Below, in pieces: positions 18,208-26,432 of a stretch of 50,634 bases of DNA (position 1 is its first letter; every line of letters begins with the position of its first letter). Made by a program: the position numbers and the translations under genes. The stretch lies in the NCBI GenBank assembly GCA_946554445.1, contig CAMNSD010000031.1, forward strand, positions 1 to 50,634, read 5' to 3'. The DNA comes from an uncultured Lachnospiraceae bacterium. GTDB taxonomy: Bacteria; Bacillota; Clostridia; Lachnospirales; Lachnospiraceae. Under the pieces are notes generated by a model. That model ran no database searches and was not told the origin of the DNA. It worked only from the letters and a program-made list of their open reading frames with translations.

Positions 18208-18236
18208 TTGTATTATAGAGTTGCAAATGATATAAT
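18208..18236 (+). promoter_or_regulatory. Promoter of the LysR-family gene
   Basis: TTGTAT (18208-18213), a 17-bp spacer and TATAAT (18231-18236) in the gap between divergent genes. Confidence 0.6.
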
Positions 18237-18243
18237 TCAAATA

Positions 18244-18265
18244 TATGTAATTTATAATTTACATA
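18244..18265. promoter_or_regulatory. Candidate LysR operator
   Basis: TATGTAA and TTACATA, exact inverse repeats with 8 bp between, lie 8 bp after the -10 box and 21 bp before the start codon of the LysR gene. The place fits autorepression. Confidence 0.5.
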
Positions 18266-18286
18266 AATTAGATTTATGGAGGTAAT

Positions 18287-19186
18287 ATGGAAAATTTTGA
18301 TAACATTGCAAGATACAAGATTTTTCTTGCGGTTGCCGAATGGGGGAGCATTTCAAAGGCGGCGGCACAATTGTATATTTCACAGCCGGCAGTAAGCATT
18401 ACCATCAAAAAACTGGAAGAGAGCCTGAATACCACTCTTTTTATCAGAAAATCAAAAGGAGTTGTGCTGACAGAGACCGGAAGGGAATTATATGAGAATG
18501 CAAAACGGGCGTTTGCCATCCTTTTAGATACGGAAGACAGGCTTAAATTTCATCAGAGTACGGGGCGTTTGCGAATTGCGGCCAGCAATGTGCTGTGTAA
18601 GCATTTTCTTATGCCGTATCTCAAAGAATTTACGAACTTATATCCCGATACGGATCTGTCGATTATCTGCACATCCTCAGCGGCGGCCTGTGCAATGCTT
18701 GAACGGTGTGAGATTGATCTGGCCTTGGCGGCAAAACCGCAAAAGCTAGACGCCTTAGCGTATCATTCATTAGGCATGATTGAATACATATTTGTCTGCA
18801 CGCCGGCGTATCGGGATAAACTGGATTGTGATAATGATGAAATATTTGAGCGTGGAAATATCATCTTGTTAGATAAGGATAATGTGTCCCGCAGACATTT
18901 GGATCATTATTATGCACAAAATAAGATCAATCCCTTGCATATCCTGGAAGTGAATGAAATGGATCTGCTGATCGCATTTGCCAAAATGGGGATTGGGGTG
19001 TCCTGTGTGGTAAAACAGTTTGTGTTACAGGAATTAGAGGCAGGATCCTTGATAGAAATAGAACTGTCTGAGCCTATTGCCCCGCGGGAGATAGGGTTTT
19101 TGTATCAAGATTTAAAGCCGATGAATGAGAATGTATTGAAATTTGTCAATGGTGTGGATACGGTTGAGTCCTATATTTCGTGTTAA
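18287..19186 (+). CDS. LysR-family transcriptional regulator
   Basis: A 299-residue regulator. The N-terminal winged helix (AEWGSISKAAAQLYISQPAVSITIKKLEE) is the classic LysR domain, and residues from about 90 form the two-lobed effector-binding domain. ATGGAGGT upstream gives the ribosome site. It is divergent from a methyltransferase gene, the usual arrangement for a LysR protein and its target, with a palindrome in between. The effector is unknown. A terminator follows. Confidence 0.93.
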   Translation: MENFDNIARYKIFLAVAEWGSISKAAAQLYISQPAVSITIKKLEESLNTTLFIRKSKGVVLTETGRELYENAKRAFAILLDTEDRLKFHQSTGRLRIAASNVLCKHFLMPYLKEFTNLYPDTDLSIICTSSAAACAMLERCEIDLALAAKPQKLDALAYHSLGMIEYIFVCTPAYRDKLDCDNDEIFERGNIILLDKDNVSRRHLDHYYAQNKINPLHILEVNEMDLLIAFAKMGIGVSCVVKQFVLQELEAGSLIEIELSEPIAPREIGFLYQDLKPMNENVLKFVNGVDTVESYISC

Positions 19187-19199
19187 GAGAAGATTTTAC

Positions 19200-19237
19200 G
19201 GGACTTTCCAAGATTTCTAGGAGAAGTCCCTTTTTTT
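19200..19237 (+). terminator. Terminator after the LysR-family gene
   Basis: GGGACTT (19200-19206) pairs with AAGTCCC (19224-19230), then seven T. Confidence 0.9.
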
Positions 19238-19339
19238 GCAATTAAGGGCATGTTATAATTACGTAAATGAAGTTGTAAATTCAGTTGCAAGGAATGTCGG
19301 CAGACATGAACCAGTATTCAAAAGCATAAGGAATCTAAT

Positions 19340-21283
19340 ATGATTATTTACGAGGCAACCAAAAGAGAATTTGTAGATGCGGTCCTGAATCAGACTATCA
19401 TAGATACTCTGGTTGAAAATTATACAATCAAAATTGGAAAGGTGAAGGAAAGCGAACGCCGTGCTTGGAATAATTCTTTGATGTTTATGTACCAGGTATT
19501 AGAGGATCATGGTATTCCCAATGATATGGGTGTTGCGTTGGAATATAAAATACCTTATACCAATAATAGAATTGATGTAATCCTCACGGGATATATGGAG
19601 GAAAATGCCAATAGTGCGGTAGTGATAGAACTGAAACAATGGTCACAGGTAGAGCAGGCCAAAGATAAAGTCGGATATGTGGTCACTGTGCTTGGCGGCG
19701 GTAAGGTTGCAACGGAACATCCTTCTTATCAGGCGTGGTCCTATGCATATATGTTGGAAAATTATAATGAGGCTGTCGAGGAGAATCAGTTTAGTATACA
19801 GCCATGTGCCTTTTTACATAATTATTCTCTTTTGGATAATGATGTGTTGCTTGACCAAAAATATGAGAAATTTGTTCATGACGCACCGATTTTTGCAAAG
19901 GGAGATATTCGGAAACTTAGAGAGTTTATTAAACATAATATTCATTATGGAGATAATAAAGAAGGGTTGTATACGATTGAAAATGGTAGGATTTCTCCTT
20001 CCAAAGCGTTGCAGGATGCATTGTCCGGTATGTTACAGGGAAACCAAGAATTTGTATTATTAGATCGTCAATATTCTGTCTTTGAGAAAGGTATATATAT
20101 GGCGGGGCAAAGCCGCGCTGATAATCAAAAAAGAGTTCTTATCGTAAAGGGCGGGCCGGGAACGGGAAAATCTGTGGTGGCAGTCAATTTATTGGTAAAG
20201 TTAATGACGCATAATGAAGTCAACAAAGTGCCGTTAAATGTGGTTTATGTGACGAAAAATAATAATCCCAGATATGTTTATATGAAAAAGCTGCAGGGGG
20301 AATATACCAAATCATATATCAAGAATCTTTTTAAGGGAGCAGGCGCTTTTGTTGATGTAGAAGAAAACACCTATGATGCAATTATTTGTGATGAGGCCCA
20401 CAGATTAATGAAAAATGGCGGCAGTTATAATCAGCGGGCGGAGAATCAGGTTAGGAGCGTTATTAAATCGGCTAGGTGCAGTATTTTTTTTATTGACGAA
20501 TATCAAAAGATTTGTCTTGACGACTATGGCACCATAGAAAGAATCCAGGAGGAGGCTATAAGAGCAGGGGCGGAGGTTGAAGTGATGGAATTACAGTCCC
20601 AGTTCAGATGTAATGGCTCAGATGGGTATCTTAAATGGGTAGAAAATGTCTTAGAGATGGAGGAGAATGCCAACTTGGATGACATGGGGATGGATTATGA
20701 TTTTAGAGTCATGGATTCTCCGAATGAGATGTTTGCGCTTGTTGAACGCCAGAATAAAATAAATGACAAATCCAGAGTAGTAGCAGGCTATTGCTGGGAG
20801 TGGGATAAGGCTACCAGAAACAACAGGAATGTGCATGATATTATAATTGAGCAATTTGGTTTTGAACGGAGTTGGAATATACCCACCGGGACATGGGCAA
20901 TTGATAAGGGTTCCATTAATGAAATCGGATGTATACATACCTGTCAGGGATTGGAATTTGATTATGTTGGTGTGATTATCGGAGATGACTTGAGGTATGA
21001 GAATGGAAAGATTATCTGTGATGCGGATAAAAGGGCAAAAACGGATCATTCGCTGAACGGTCTTAAGAAGATGATGAGGGAAAATCCGAAAAAAGGCCGA
21101 GAGGAAGCGATACAGATTATCAAGAACACCTACAGGGTACTGATGTCTAGAGGTATGAAAGGGTGTTATGTATATTGCACTGATAAGGCACTGTCTGATT
21201 ATTTAAAAATGAGACTGCAAAGATGCCAAAGGAATGACCTGTATGTAAGAGATGTGGATGCTGTGATTGAGTTTAATCAATGA
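19340..21283 (+). CDS. PD-(D/E)xK-like nuclease fused to DUF2075/Schlafen-type helicase
   Basis: A 647-residue protein. The N-terminal 150 residues look like a restriction-type nuclease: Asp79 in RIDVIL and Glu97/Lys99 in IELKQW give the D...ExK pattern. Then comes an ATPase with Walker A GGPGTGKS (about 270), Walker B ICDEAHR (about 350), an SQFRC sensor region and CIHTCQGLEFDYVG, as in DUF2075 (Schlafen group 3-like DNA/RNA helicase) proteins. It probably acts on nucleic acid. The next gene, 47 bp on, is a MazG-like pyrophosphohydrolase. Nuclease-helicase plus nucleotide hydrolase suggests a defence or damage-response pair; this is inference. Confidence 0.85.
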   Translation: MIIYEATKREFVDAVLNQTIIDTLVENYTIKIGKVKESERRAWNNSLMFMYQVLEDHGIPNDMGVALEYKIPYTNNRIDVILTGYMEENANSAVVIELKQWSQVEQAKDKVGYVVTVLGGGKVATEHPSYQAWSYAYMLENYNEAVEENQFSIQPCAFLHNYSLLDNDVLLDQKYEKFVHDAPIFAKGDIRKLREFIKHNIHYGDNKEGLYTIENGRISPSKALQDALSGMLQGNQEFVLLDRQYSVFEKGIYMAGQSRADNQKRVLIVKGGPGTGKSVVAVNLLVKLMTHNEVNKVPLNVVYVTKNNNPRYVYMKKLQGEYTKSYIKNLFKGAGAFVDVEENTYDAIICDEAHRLMKNGGSYNQRAENQVRSVIKSARCSIFFIDEYQKICLDDYGTIERIQEEAIRAGAEVEVMELQSQFRCNGSDGYLKWVENVLEMEENANLDDMGMDYDFRVMDSPNEMFALVERQNKINDKSRVVAGYCWEWDKATRNNRNVHDIIIEQFGFERSWNIPTGTWAIDKGSINEIGCIHTCQGLEFDYVGVIIGDDLRYENGKIICDADKRAKTDHSLNGLKKMMRENPKKGREEAIQIIKNTYRVLMSRGMKGCYVYCTDKALSDYLKMRLQRCQRNDLYVRDVDAVIEFNQ

Positions 21284-21330
21284 CATAGAGTATCTTTGTA
21301 ATTTAGAAATAATACCGACGGAGAAGACCT

Positions 21331-21651
21331 ATGAAAAAAGAAACCATAGAACGCATCAGAAAATTTATAGAAGATCGAGACTGGAGCCAATTTCACTCCC
21401 CAGCTAATCTGGCGAAATCAATCATGATAGAAGCAGGGGAATTATTGGAATGTTTCCAATGGAGTGAGGATGACTATGATATAGAGCATGTCAAGGAAGA
21501 ACTGGCAGATGTTCTGGTGTATTGCCAGGACCTGGCTGATAAGCTGGAACTTGATATTGATGAGATCGTAAACCATAAAATGGATCAGAACGAGGCTAAA
21601 TATCCGGTGGAGAAGGCAAAGGGCAACGCAAAGAAATATGATAAATTTTGA
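21331..21651 (+). CDS. MazG-like nucleotide pyrophosphohydrolase
   Basis: A 106-residue all-helical protein with the metal-binding pattern of the MazG/iMazG family: EAGE at residues 34-37 and EELAD at 56-60. Members cleave (d)NTPs to monophosphate and pyrophosphate. It is the single-domain short form. GGAGAAG lies before the ATG. It stands 47 bp behind the nuclease-helicase gene with no terminator between, so the two are probably one operon. It might clear modified nucleotides or deplete nucleotide pools during infection; the substrate is not shown by the sequence. Confidence 0.88.
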   Translation: MKKETIERIRKFIEDRDWSQFHSPANLAKSIMIEAGELLECFQWSEDDYDIEHVKEELADVLVYCQDLADKLELDIDEIVNHKMDQNEAKYPVEKAKGNAKKYDKF

Positions 21652-21699
21652 GTGATATAAGAGAGTTGTTCTATTTAACGAGTGGGTTGGGGGATAGAA

Positions 21700-23646
21700 A
21701 TGAAAAAACTTGCAATGATCATGGAGGCTAACAATCGTGCTTTTGCCTGCACACGTGTGGCCTGTTTCTTGAAGAAGATCAGGGAGATGAAGGAGGAAAT
21801 CAACTTCTACATTTTTCGGAGCGCCGGGGCGTGGACGCTGGACCGTAACTATAATATAGGGGAATATAATATTTATCAGCTGCCGGACTTTTCGGAGTTT
21901 GACGGCATCATACTGGATGTGAACAGTATCCATCAGCGGGAACAGTATGGCTGTGGTGCGGCATCGTGGGAATATCTTATCAGTGCGGCCAAGCAGTCGG
22001 GCAAGCCTGTGCTTTCTCTCGCGAACAGGATAGAGGGTTTCTATTATGTCGGGATTGATAATTATAAGGCGATGATACCCATGATGGAACATGTATATCA
22101 GGTGCATGGATGCAGGGATTTCTGGTTTATTATGGGACCTAGGGATAACTATGAGAATGGACAGCGTCTGCAGGCGGTTGTTGATTATCTGCAGGAACGG
22201 AATGTGCCCTGTGGAGAAGACCGGATTTACTGTGAAAGTTTTGATATCAAATGCGGTGATCATGGCTTTTCTAAATTATATGAGATGCATGGGAAGGTTC
22301 CGGAAGCTATTGTCTGTGCCAATGATGAGATTGCGGTAGGAGTCTGTAAAGCGGCGGAGGAGAGAGGTTTTTCGATACCGGATGATTTTATTGTAACGGG
22401 TTTTGATAATTTTGATAAGGCGGCATATTTTTCGCCGCGAATCACCACGATCGACCAACGACAGGAGTTGTTGGTCGAGAAGAGTATGGAACTTTTTTTA
22501 CATATCTGGAAGGGTGAGCCGGTGGAGGAATGCTACTATACGGAGACTGGGTGCGTTTTTTGGGACAGCTGCGGCTGCCAGGGGGATGCTGCAATTGATC
22601 TGGCAGCCCATGTGCGCAGGAGTATCCTGACAGAAGCGGAATTGGTGGGACAGGATGAAGAGATTAAGATGCTGGAATATGAACTGTTGTACTGCAAGAC
22701 GCCGGAAGAGATTTATGGGAAAATTCTAAAGGGAATCCCTTCTTTGCAATGTGAAGATATGTATCTGGTATTGGATGAAAATATTGAGGATTTTCAGAAC
22801 CGGACAGGGGATGGTCTGGAAGATATAGTGGATTTGTCTGGAAATGGCAGGTTTCATGAGGTTGGATATCCGGACCAGATGAAAAAGGTTTATATCGATC
22901 CCGCGTCAGGAACGGTAAAAATGGAGACGCAGAGCAGGAAAAAGCTGTTTTTATCTCTTGATGAGAATGAAGGCGGCAGGGAATATCTGTTCCTGCCCTT
23001 CCATTTTAGTCAATATACGGTGGGATATATTGTGATTATTAATTCTGTCTATCTGATGGAAAAGAGATATCTGAACAAGCTGATGAGTACGATCATGACG
23101 GGTATGGAGAATTTTTACAGAAATAAGAGACTGGAATATATCAATCGGGAGTTGGCAGAGATTTCCATGCGGGATGCCATGACGGGACTGTATAATCGTT
23201 TGGGATATCAAAATCTGGCATGCCGTATTTTTCAGGAAAAAAAGGAAGAGAACCGGGATCTCAGTATTCTTTTCATAGATATGGACCGTCTAAAATATAT
23301 GAATGATACCTTTGGGCATGAATGTGGCGATCTGGCGATTAAGATTACGGCGAGGGCAATCTTACGGTATTGCCCTGAGGACGCAGCAGCTATTCGCATG
23401 GGCGGGGACGAATTTCTGGTAATTCTTTCGAGGATGTCGCTGGAGGAGATTGAGAAGTTGGTGGACGGTATTCGTTCAGATATCCAGGCGAGGACGAAAT
23501 TGGTGGATTTTCCCTGCGAATTGGGTATCAGCGCGGGAAGCATCAATACGGATATGCGCTGCAGCAAGGAATTGGATGATTATGTAAGGGAAGCGGACGA
23601 GATTATGTATCAGGAGAAGTGTGCGAGGAAGAAGCAGAGGAGATGA
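21700..23646 (+). CDS. LacI-type ligand-binding domain fused to a GGDEF diguanylate cyclase
   Basis: About 648 residues. The first 290 form a LacI/PurR-like periplasmic-binding fold (NRIEGFYYVGIDNYKAM, ICANDEIAVGVC, VTGFDNFDKA) but without a helix-turn-helix, so it senses a ligand rather than binding DNA. A middle region may be a GAF-like or linker domain. The C-terminus is a GGDEF domain with DAMTGLYNR and an intact GGDEF at 568-572; no RxxD inhibitory site is seen just before it. It should make cyclic di-GMP in response to a sugar-like ligand. There is no membrane segment, so sensing is cytoplasmic. Start 21700 is favoured over GTG 21682 by the G-rich site before it. Confidence 0.88.
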   Translation: MKKLAMIMEANNRAFACTRVACFLKKIREMKEEINFYIFRSAGAWTLDRNYNIGEYNIYQLPDFSEFDGIILDVNSIHQREQYGCGAASWEYLISAAKQSGKPVLSLANRIEGFYYVGIDNYKAMIPMMEHVYQVHGCRDFWFIMGPRDNYENGQRLQAVVDYLQERNVPCGEDRIYCESFDIKCGDHGFSKLYEMHGKVPEAIVCANDEIAVGVCKAAEERGFSIPDDFIVTGFDNFDKAAYFSPRITTIDQRQELLVEKSMELFLHIWKGEPVEECYYTETGCVFWDSCGCQGDAAIDLAAHVRRSILTEAELVGQDEEIKMLEYELLYCKTPEEIYGKILKGIPSLQCEDMYLVLDENIEDFQNRTGDGLEDIVDLSGNGRFHEVGYPDQMKKVYIDPASGTVKMETQSRKKLFLSLDENEGGREYLFLPFHFSQYTVGYIVIINSVYLMEKRYLNKLMSTIMTGMENFYRNKRLEYINRELAEISMRDAMTGLYNRLGYQNLACRIFQEKKEENRDLSILFIDMDRLKYMNDTFGHECGDLAIKITARAILRYCPEDAAAIRMGGDEFLVILSRMSLEEIEKLVDGIRSDIQARTKLVDFPCELGISAGSINTDMRCSKELDDYVREADEIMYQEKCARKKQRR

Positions 23647-23771
23647 GGGGTGTGGAACGGATTGGGCTATTGATATGCTGCTAGGTGGAGATAAGGGGGC
23701 TTGATTATCTTACTTGATGATTTTGTGCTCCCTGTTTTGCCACATAAAAAAGAACAAATGTTCTAAAAATA

Positions 23772-23801
23772 TTGACAGAATATTGAAATCGGTAGTATAT
23801 T
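23772..23801 (+). promoter_or_regulatory. Upstream promoter candidate in the pre-cas gap
   Basis: TTGACA (23772-23777), an 18-bp spacer and TATATT (23796-23801). Transcription would start near 23808 and cross the repeat-like segment before the main cas promoter. Confidence 0.45.
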
Positions 23802-23819
23802 GTTAATAAGGGATTTAGA

Positions 23820-23896
23820 AGTTAAATTATTCCACTATGGAACTACGTAAAAAATTTAAGATAAGTAATATCTTTAAATTCTAATATAGTCTATGT
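23820..23896 (-). promoter_or_regulatory. Two CRISPR-repeat-like fragments, minus strand
   Basis: Read on the minus strand, ATAGACTATATTAGAATTTAAAG ends (about 23891 to 23872) with the same last ten bases as the repeat (GAATTTAAAG). About 40 bases on, CATAGTGGAAT (around 23838-23828) matches 10 of 11 bases of the repeat's CAGAGTGGAAT. Spacing is near one spacer length. AT-rich chance similarity is a real alternative. Confidence 0.3.
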
Positions 23897-23983
23897 CTTT
23901 TTAATTCTATCATTTGTATTTGTTTCTGGCAAGTTTTAAAATTCTTATCTTTTCCTATATTACTAATATTAAACATAATATGT

Positions 23984-24012
23984 TTGACATTTATAATTTC
24001 TTGTGTTATATT
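23984..24012 (+). promoter_or_regulatory. Probable main promoter of the cas operon
   Basis: A perfect TTGACA (23984-23989), a 17-bp spacer and TATATT (24007-24012), giving a 5' leader of about 115 nt before the cas6 start codon at 24133. Confidence 0.7.
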
Positions 24013-24132
24013 TATTTAAACAACGATTAATGTAATAAATAATTTGAATGTACTAGGTAATTGCGAAATGCATTTCAATAATTAAGATAGCAATTATCTA
24101 TCAAATACACAAAGGAAAGGAGGGGAGCAGAT

Positions 24133-24870
24133 ATGAGATTTAAATTGGACTTCATAACAGATCAGTCAGAACTGAATATAGACTATCGGCGCCTTGTTCT
24201 CAGCTACATTAAGCACTCTTTAGAAGATTCTGTAAATGGTAACTTAGTAGACCGTTATTATTCAGACACTAACACTAAGGATTTTACCTGGACATTGATT
24301 GTCAGTAAGCCTAAGTTCACCAAAGAAAAATTGCAGTTTGCCAATAACAGATTCTCTATTATTTTTTCTGCAGATGATAAGAAGCAGACAGGCATGTACC
24401 TGATGCTGGCCTTTTTAAACCAAAAGAATAAAAGATATCCGGCAGAGGATGGCAATTATATTTACCTGAAAAATATAGTTCAGCTAAACCAGAAAGAAAT
24501 AAACGACGCAACTGTCAGATTTACCACAATGCCGGGATCATCCATTGTGGTGAGGGAGCATAATCGGGAGACGAACAGGGATAGATATTATACCTGTGAA
24601 GATGAAGGATATGCGGACAAATTGGAACTGGCGTTGAAAACGCAGGCGGAAATGGCTGGATTTGCCGAAGCAGCTGTGGCAGGTGTCAAAGTTCATTCAG
24701 TGACGGGTCGAAAAGTAGTAGTCAAACATTACGGGATTTTTCTGGATGCAACGATAGCGGATTTCATGGTGTCTGGGGAAATCGAAATTTTGCAGCATTT
24801 TTATCTTAACGGGGTTTGCAGCAGGCGAAGTGCAGGCTTCGGAATGTTGGATATCATAGAGGAGGGATGA
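24133..24870 (+). CDS. cas6: CRISPR-associated endoribonuclease Cas6
   Basis: A 245-residue RAMP-fold protein that cuts the long CRISPR transcript within each repeat to make crRNAs. The C-terminal glycine-rich loop (GVCSRRSAGFGMLDI) is the family hallmark, and the two-ferredoxin-fold length is normal. The predicted 5' handle after cleavage would be the last eight repeat bases, ATTTAAAG. AAAGGAGGGG gives a strong ribosome site. It is the first gene of the operon; cas8 starts 3 bp after its stop. The catalytic residue cannot be assigned securely from sequence alone. Confidence 0.93.
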   Translation: MRFKLDFITDQSELNIDYRRLVLSYIKHSLEDSVNGNLVDRYYSDTNTKDFTWTLIVSKPKFTKEKLQFANNRFSIIFSADDKKQTGMYLMLAFLNQKNKRYPAEDGNYIYLKNIVQLNQKEINDATVRFTTMPGSSIVVREHNRETNRDRYYTCEDEGYADKLELALKTQAEMAGFAEAAVAGVKVHSVTGRKVVVKHYGIFLDATIADFMVSGEIEILQHFYLNGVCSRRSAGFGMLDIIEEG

Positions 24871-24873
24871 GTA

Positions 24874-26325
24874 TTGGGCGGAGAGTTTACAGATTATCTG
24901 GAAGCGGATGACTGGAGAAATGCTGCCGCGATTGTGGGATTGATTCGTTTTTTTGATTATGCGCAGATTCCCTATAACCGGGAAGAAATTGAACAGGCCG
25001 AGGAAATCTATGATGATGACGCGGAGTATGACGAGGGATTGGACTTTCTTAAATTTAATGCGGCAGACATAACAGAGGAAAAGCTGGATGATTTCATTGA
25101 AGATTATTTTGCAGAAGAACTGCATCATTGTGTGGTGAAGAGAGCCCTTGATAAAACGGAGTGGTCGAAAGAAGAAGTGGATTATATTAACAGCAGACTG
25201 ACGGCCAATACGGTGATGAAGAAAATTTTCTCCAAACAGAAATTTGACGGTACAAACAAAGAGGAGATACTGAATTTGATCCGGGAGAACAGGACGGTTA
25301 TCCTGAGGGAAACTTATAGGAACAAATCTAATCTATACCGGAACTTCTGCAATGAAAATGTATTCCGTAAACCCGAGGGAGATACGGCCCGGCTGAGGGG
25401 ATATTATGTGGATTTTGCCAAGAAAGGCAAATCTCTTTCCTATCGGTACGATACAGGACTTTTTGGTTCCTCGGACAGTGTATATTATGATTTTATTCCG
25501 TTTGCGTTTACCATCGGAAGGGAGTCCTTTTTTATCAATGATAATTCCACGATTGATCAACTGGTCAGGACGAACAGGATATTACGGGATAAATGCAGGG
25601 AGCAGAATCAGATGCAGGGGAGTGTGGATACCCGGAAGGTTTTGTTTGAGAATATTATCTACGCATCGGACTTTATCGACTTTGATGTGGAGATTATCAC
25701 AAAGAATGTAGACAATCCTTATTTTGAAACATTTTATCTGCGGCGGGAGAGCATTGCCATATTCCGCAAGATCCGGAATTATACGGCTTTTTGCAGAGTT
25801 GTAAAACTGGATGAAGGCTATGTACAGATACAGGAAGAGGTGACAAATGCGGTCAGCAATCTACAGTTGATGGACGGTCTGATAGAAGCATTGATAAAGA
25901 AGGATGTCAATGAAGAAACGTCAAATTATGGTACATTAGTGTGGAATATTTTGCAGCTGAATATATTGATTCGCAGTCAGCTGGATATTGGAGGGAAGAA
26001 TATGAACAAAAACATGCGCAGTGCATATGCATGTGCCGAGAATGCGGTGGCCGTGCTTAGAAAAAGGAACCAGGGGAATAAGATCAGCAGTTATCAAACA
26101 AAGCTTTTGAGTGCGCTTGTTTTCCATGATTACAACAGATTTTCGGAAATATTGCTTAGTCTATCGAATTATACAGATGTATATTTTCCCTTTGCCTTTG
26201 ATCTGTTTGAGGATTTTGAGGCAAACAAAGAGGCGGCATATACTTTTGTGAATAGTTTTAATGAGTACGCAAAGGGCAGGATAGGGGACGAAGAAACAGA
26301 TAACAGGATAATGGATGAGGTGTAA
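24874..26325 (+). CDS. cas8b: Type I-B Cascade large subunit, Cas8-like
   Basis: A 483-residue protein between cas6 and cas7, the standard place of the Cas8 large subunit, which reads the PAM and helps recruit Cas3. Sequence similarity among Cas8 proteins is low and I assign it mainly by context, size and the cas7/cas5 types present. There is no CxxC...CxxC zinc motif of the Cst1 group. The C-terminal part is helical, as expected for a fused small-subunit-like region. The start is TTG at 24874, supported by GGAGGG just upstream and overlapping the cas6 end. A structured 107-bp gap separates it from cas7. Confidence 0.8.
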   Translation: MGGEFTDYLEADDWRNAAAIVGLIRFFDYAQIPYNREEIEQAEEIYDDDAEYDEGLDFLKFNAADITEEKLDDFIEDYFAEELHHCVVKRALDKTEWSKEEVDYINSRLTANTVMKKIFSKQKFDGTNKEEILNLIRENRTVILRETYRNKSNLYRNFCNENVFRKPEGDTARLRGYYVDFAKKGKSLSYRYDTGLFGSSDSVYYDFIPFAFTIGRESFFINDNSTIDQLVRTNRILRDKCREQNQMQGSVDTRKVLFENIIYASDFIDFDVEIITKNVDNPYFETFYLRRESIAIFRKIRNYTAFCRVVKLDEGYVQIQEEVTNAVSNLQLMDGLIEALIKKDVNEETSNYGTLVWNILQLNILIRSQLDIGGKNMNKNMRSAYACAENAVAVLRKRNQGNKISSYQTKLLSALVFHDYNRFSEILLSLSNYTDVYFPFAFDLFEDFEANKEAAYTFVNSFNEYAKGRIGDEETDNRIMDEV

Positions 26326-26333
26326 AGGAGAGA

Positions 26334-26405
26334 AGATTGAAAATTAAAATTTTCAATCTCGAGATTTGTGTCTGCGCGTTGCTTGACACAAACTCGTTAC
26401 GCGCA
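26334..26405 (+). promoter_or_regulatory. Hairpin cluster between cas8 and cas7
   Basis: Stem 1 pairs 26334-26343 with 26350-26359 (10 bp). Stem 2 pairs TTTGTGTC (26365-26372) with GACACAAA (26385-26392). An alternative stem pairs TGCGCGT (26373-26379) with ACGCGCA (26399-26405), which competes with stem 2 in topology. No T run follows, so a processing, stabilising or switching role is more likely than termination. Confidence 0.65.
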
Positions 26406-26432
26406 AAAAGCAGCGCAGAAATGGAGAAGATT

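Larger units (their letters stand above)
23647..24132. other. 486-bp gap upstream of the cas operon
   Basis: An AT-rich stretch with no gene. It holds two rightward promoter candidates, a TTCCA-CTA-TGGAA palindrome (23830-23842), an inverted repeat that shares AATTTAAG-like sequence with the CRISPR repeat (about 23853-23881), and the AAAGGAGGGG ribosome site of cas6. See separate entries and findings. Confidence 0.7.

Noticed and set aside
26337..26432. N-terminal extension of Cas7 from a TTG codon
   Set aside because: The extension is encoded by hairpin DNA and a better ribosome site precedes ATG 26433.
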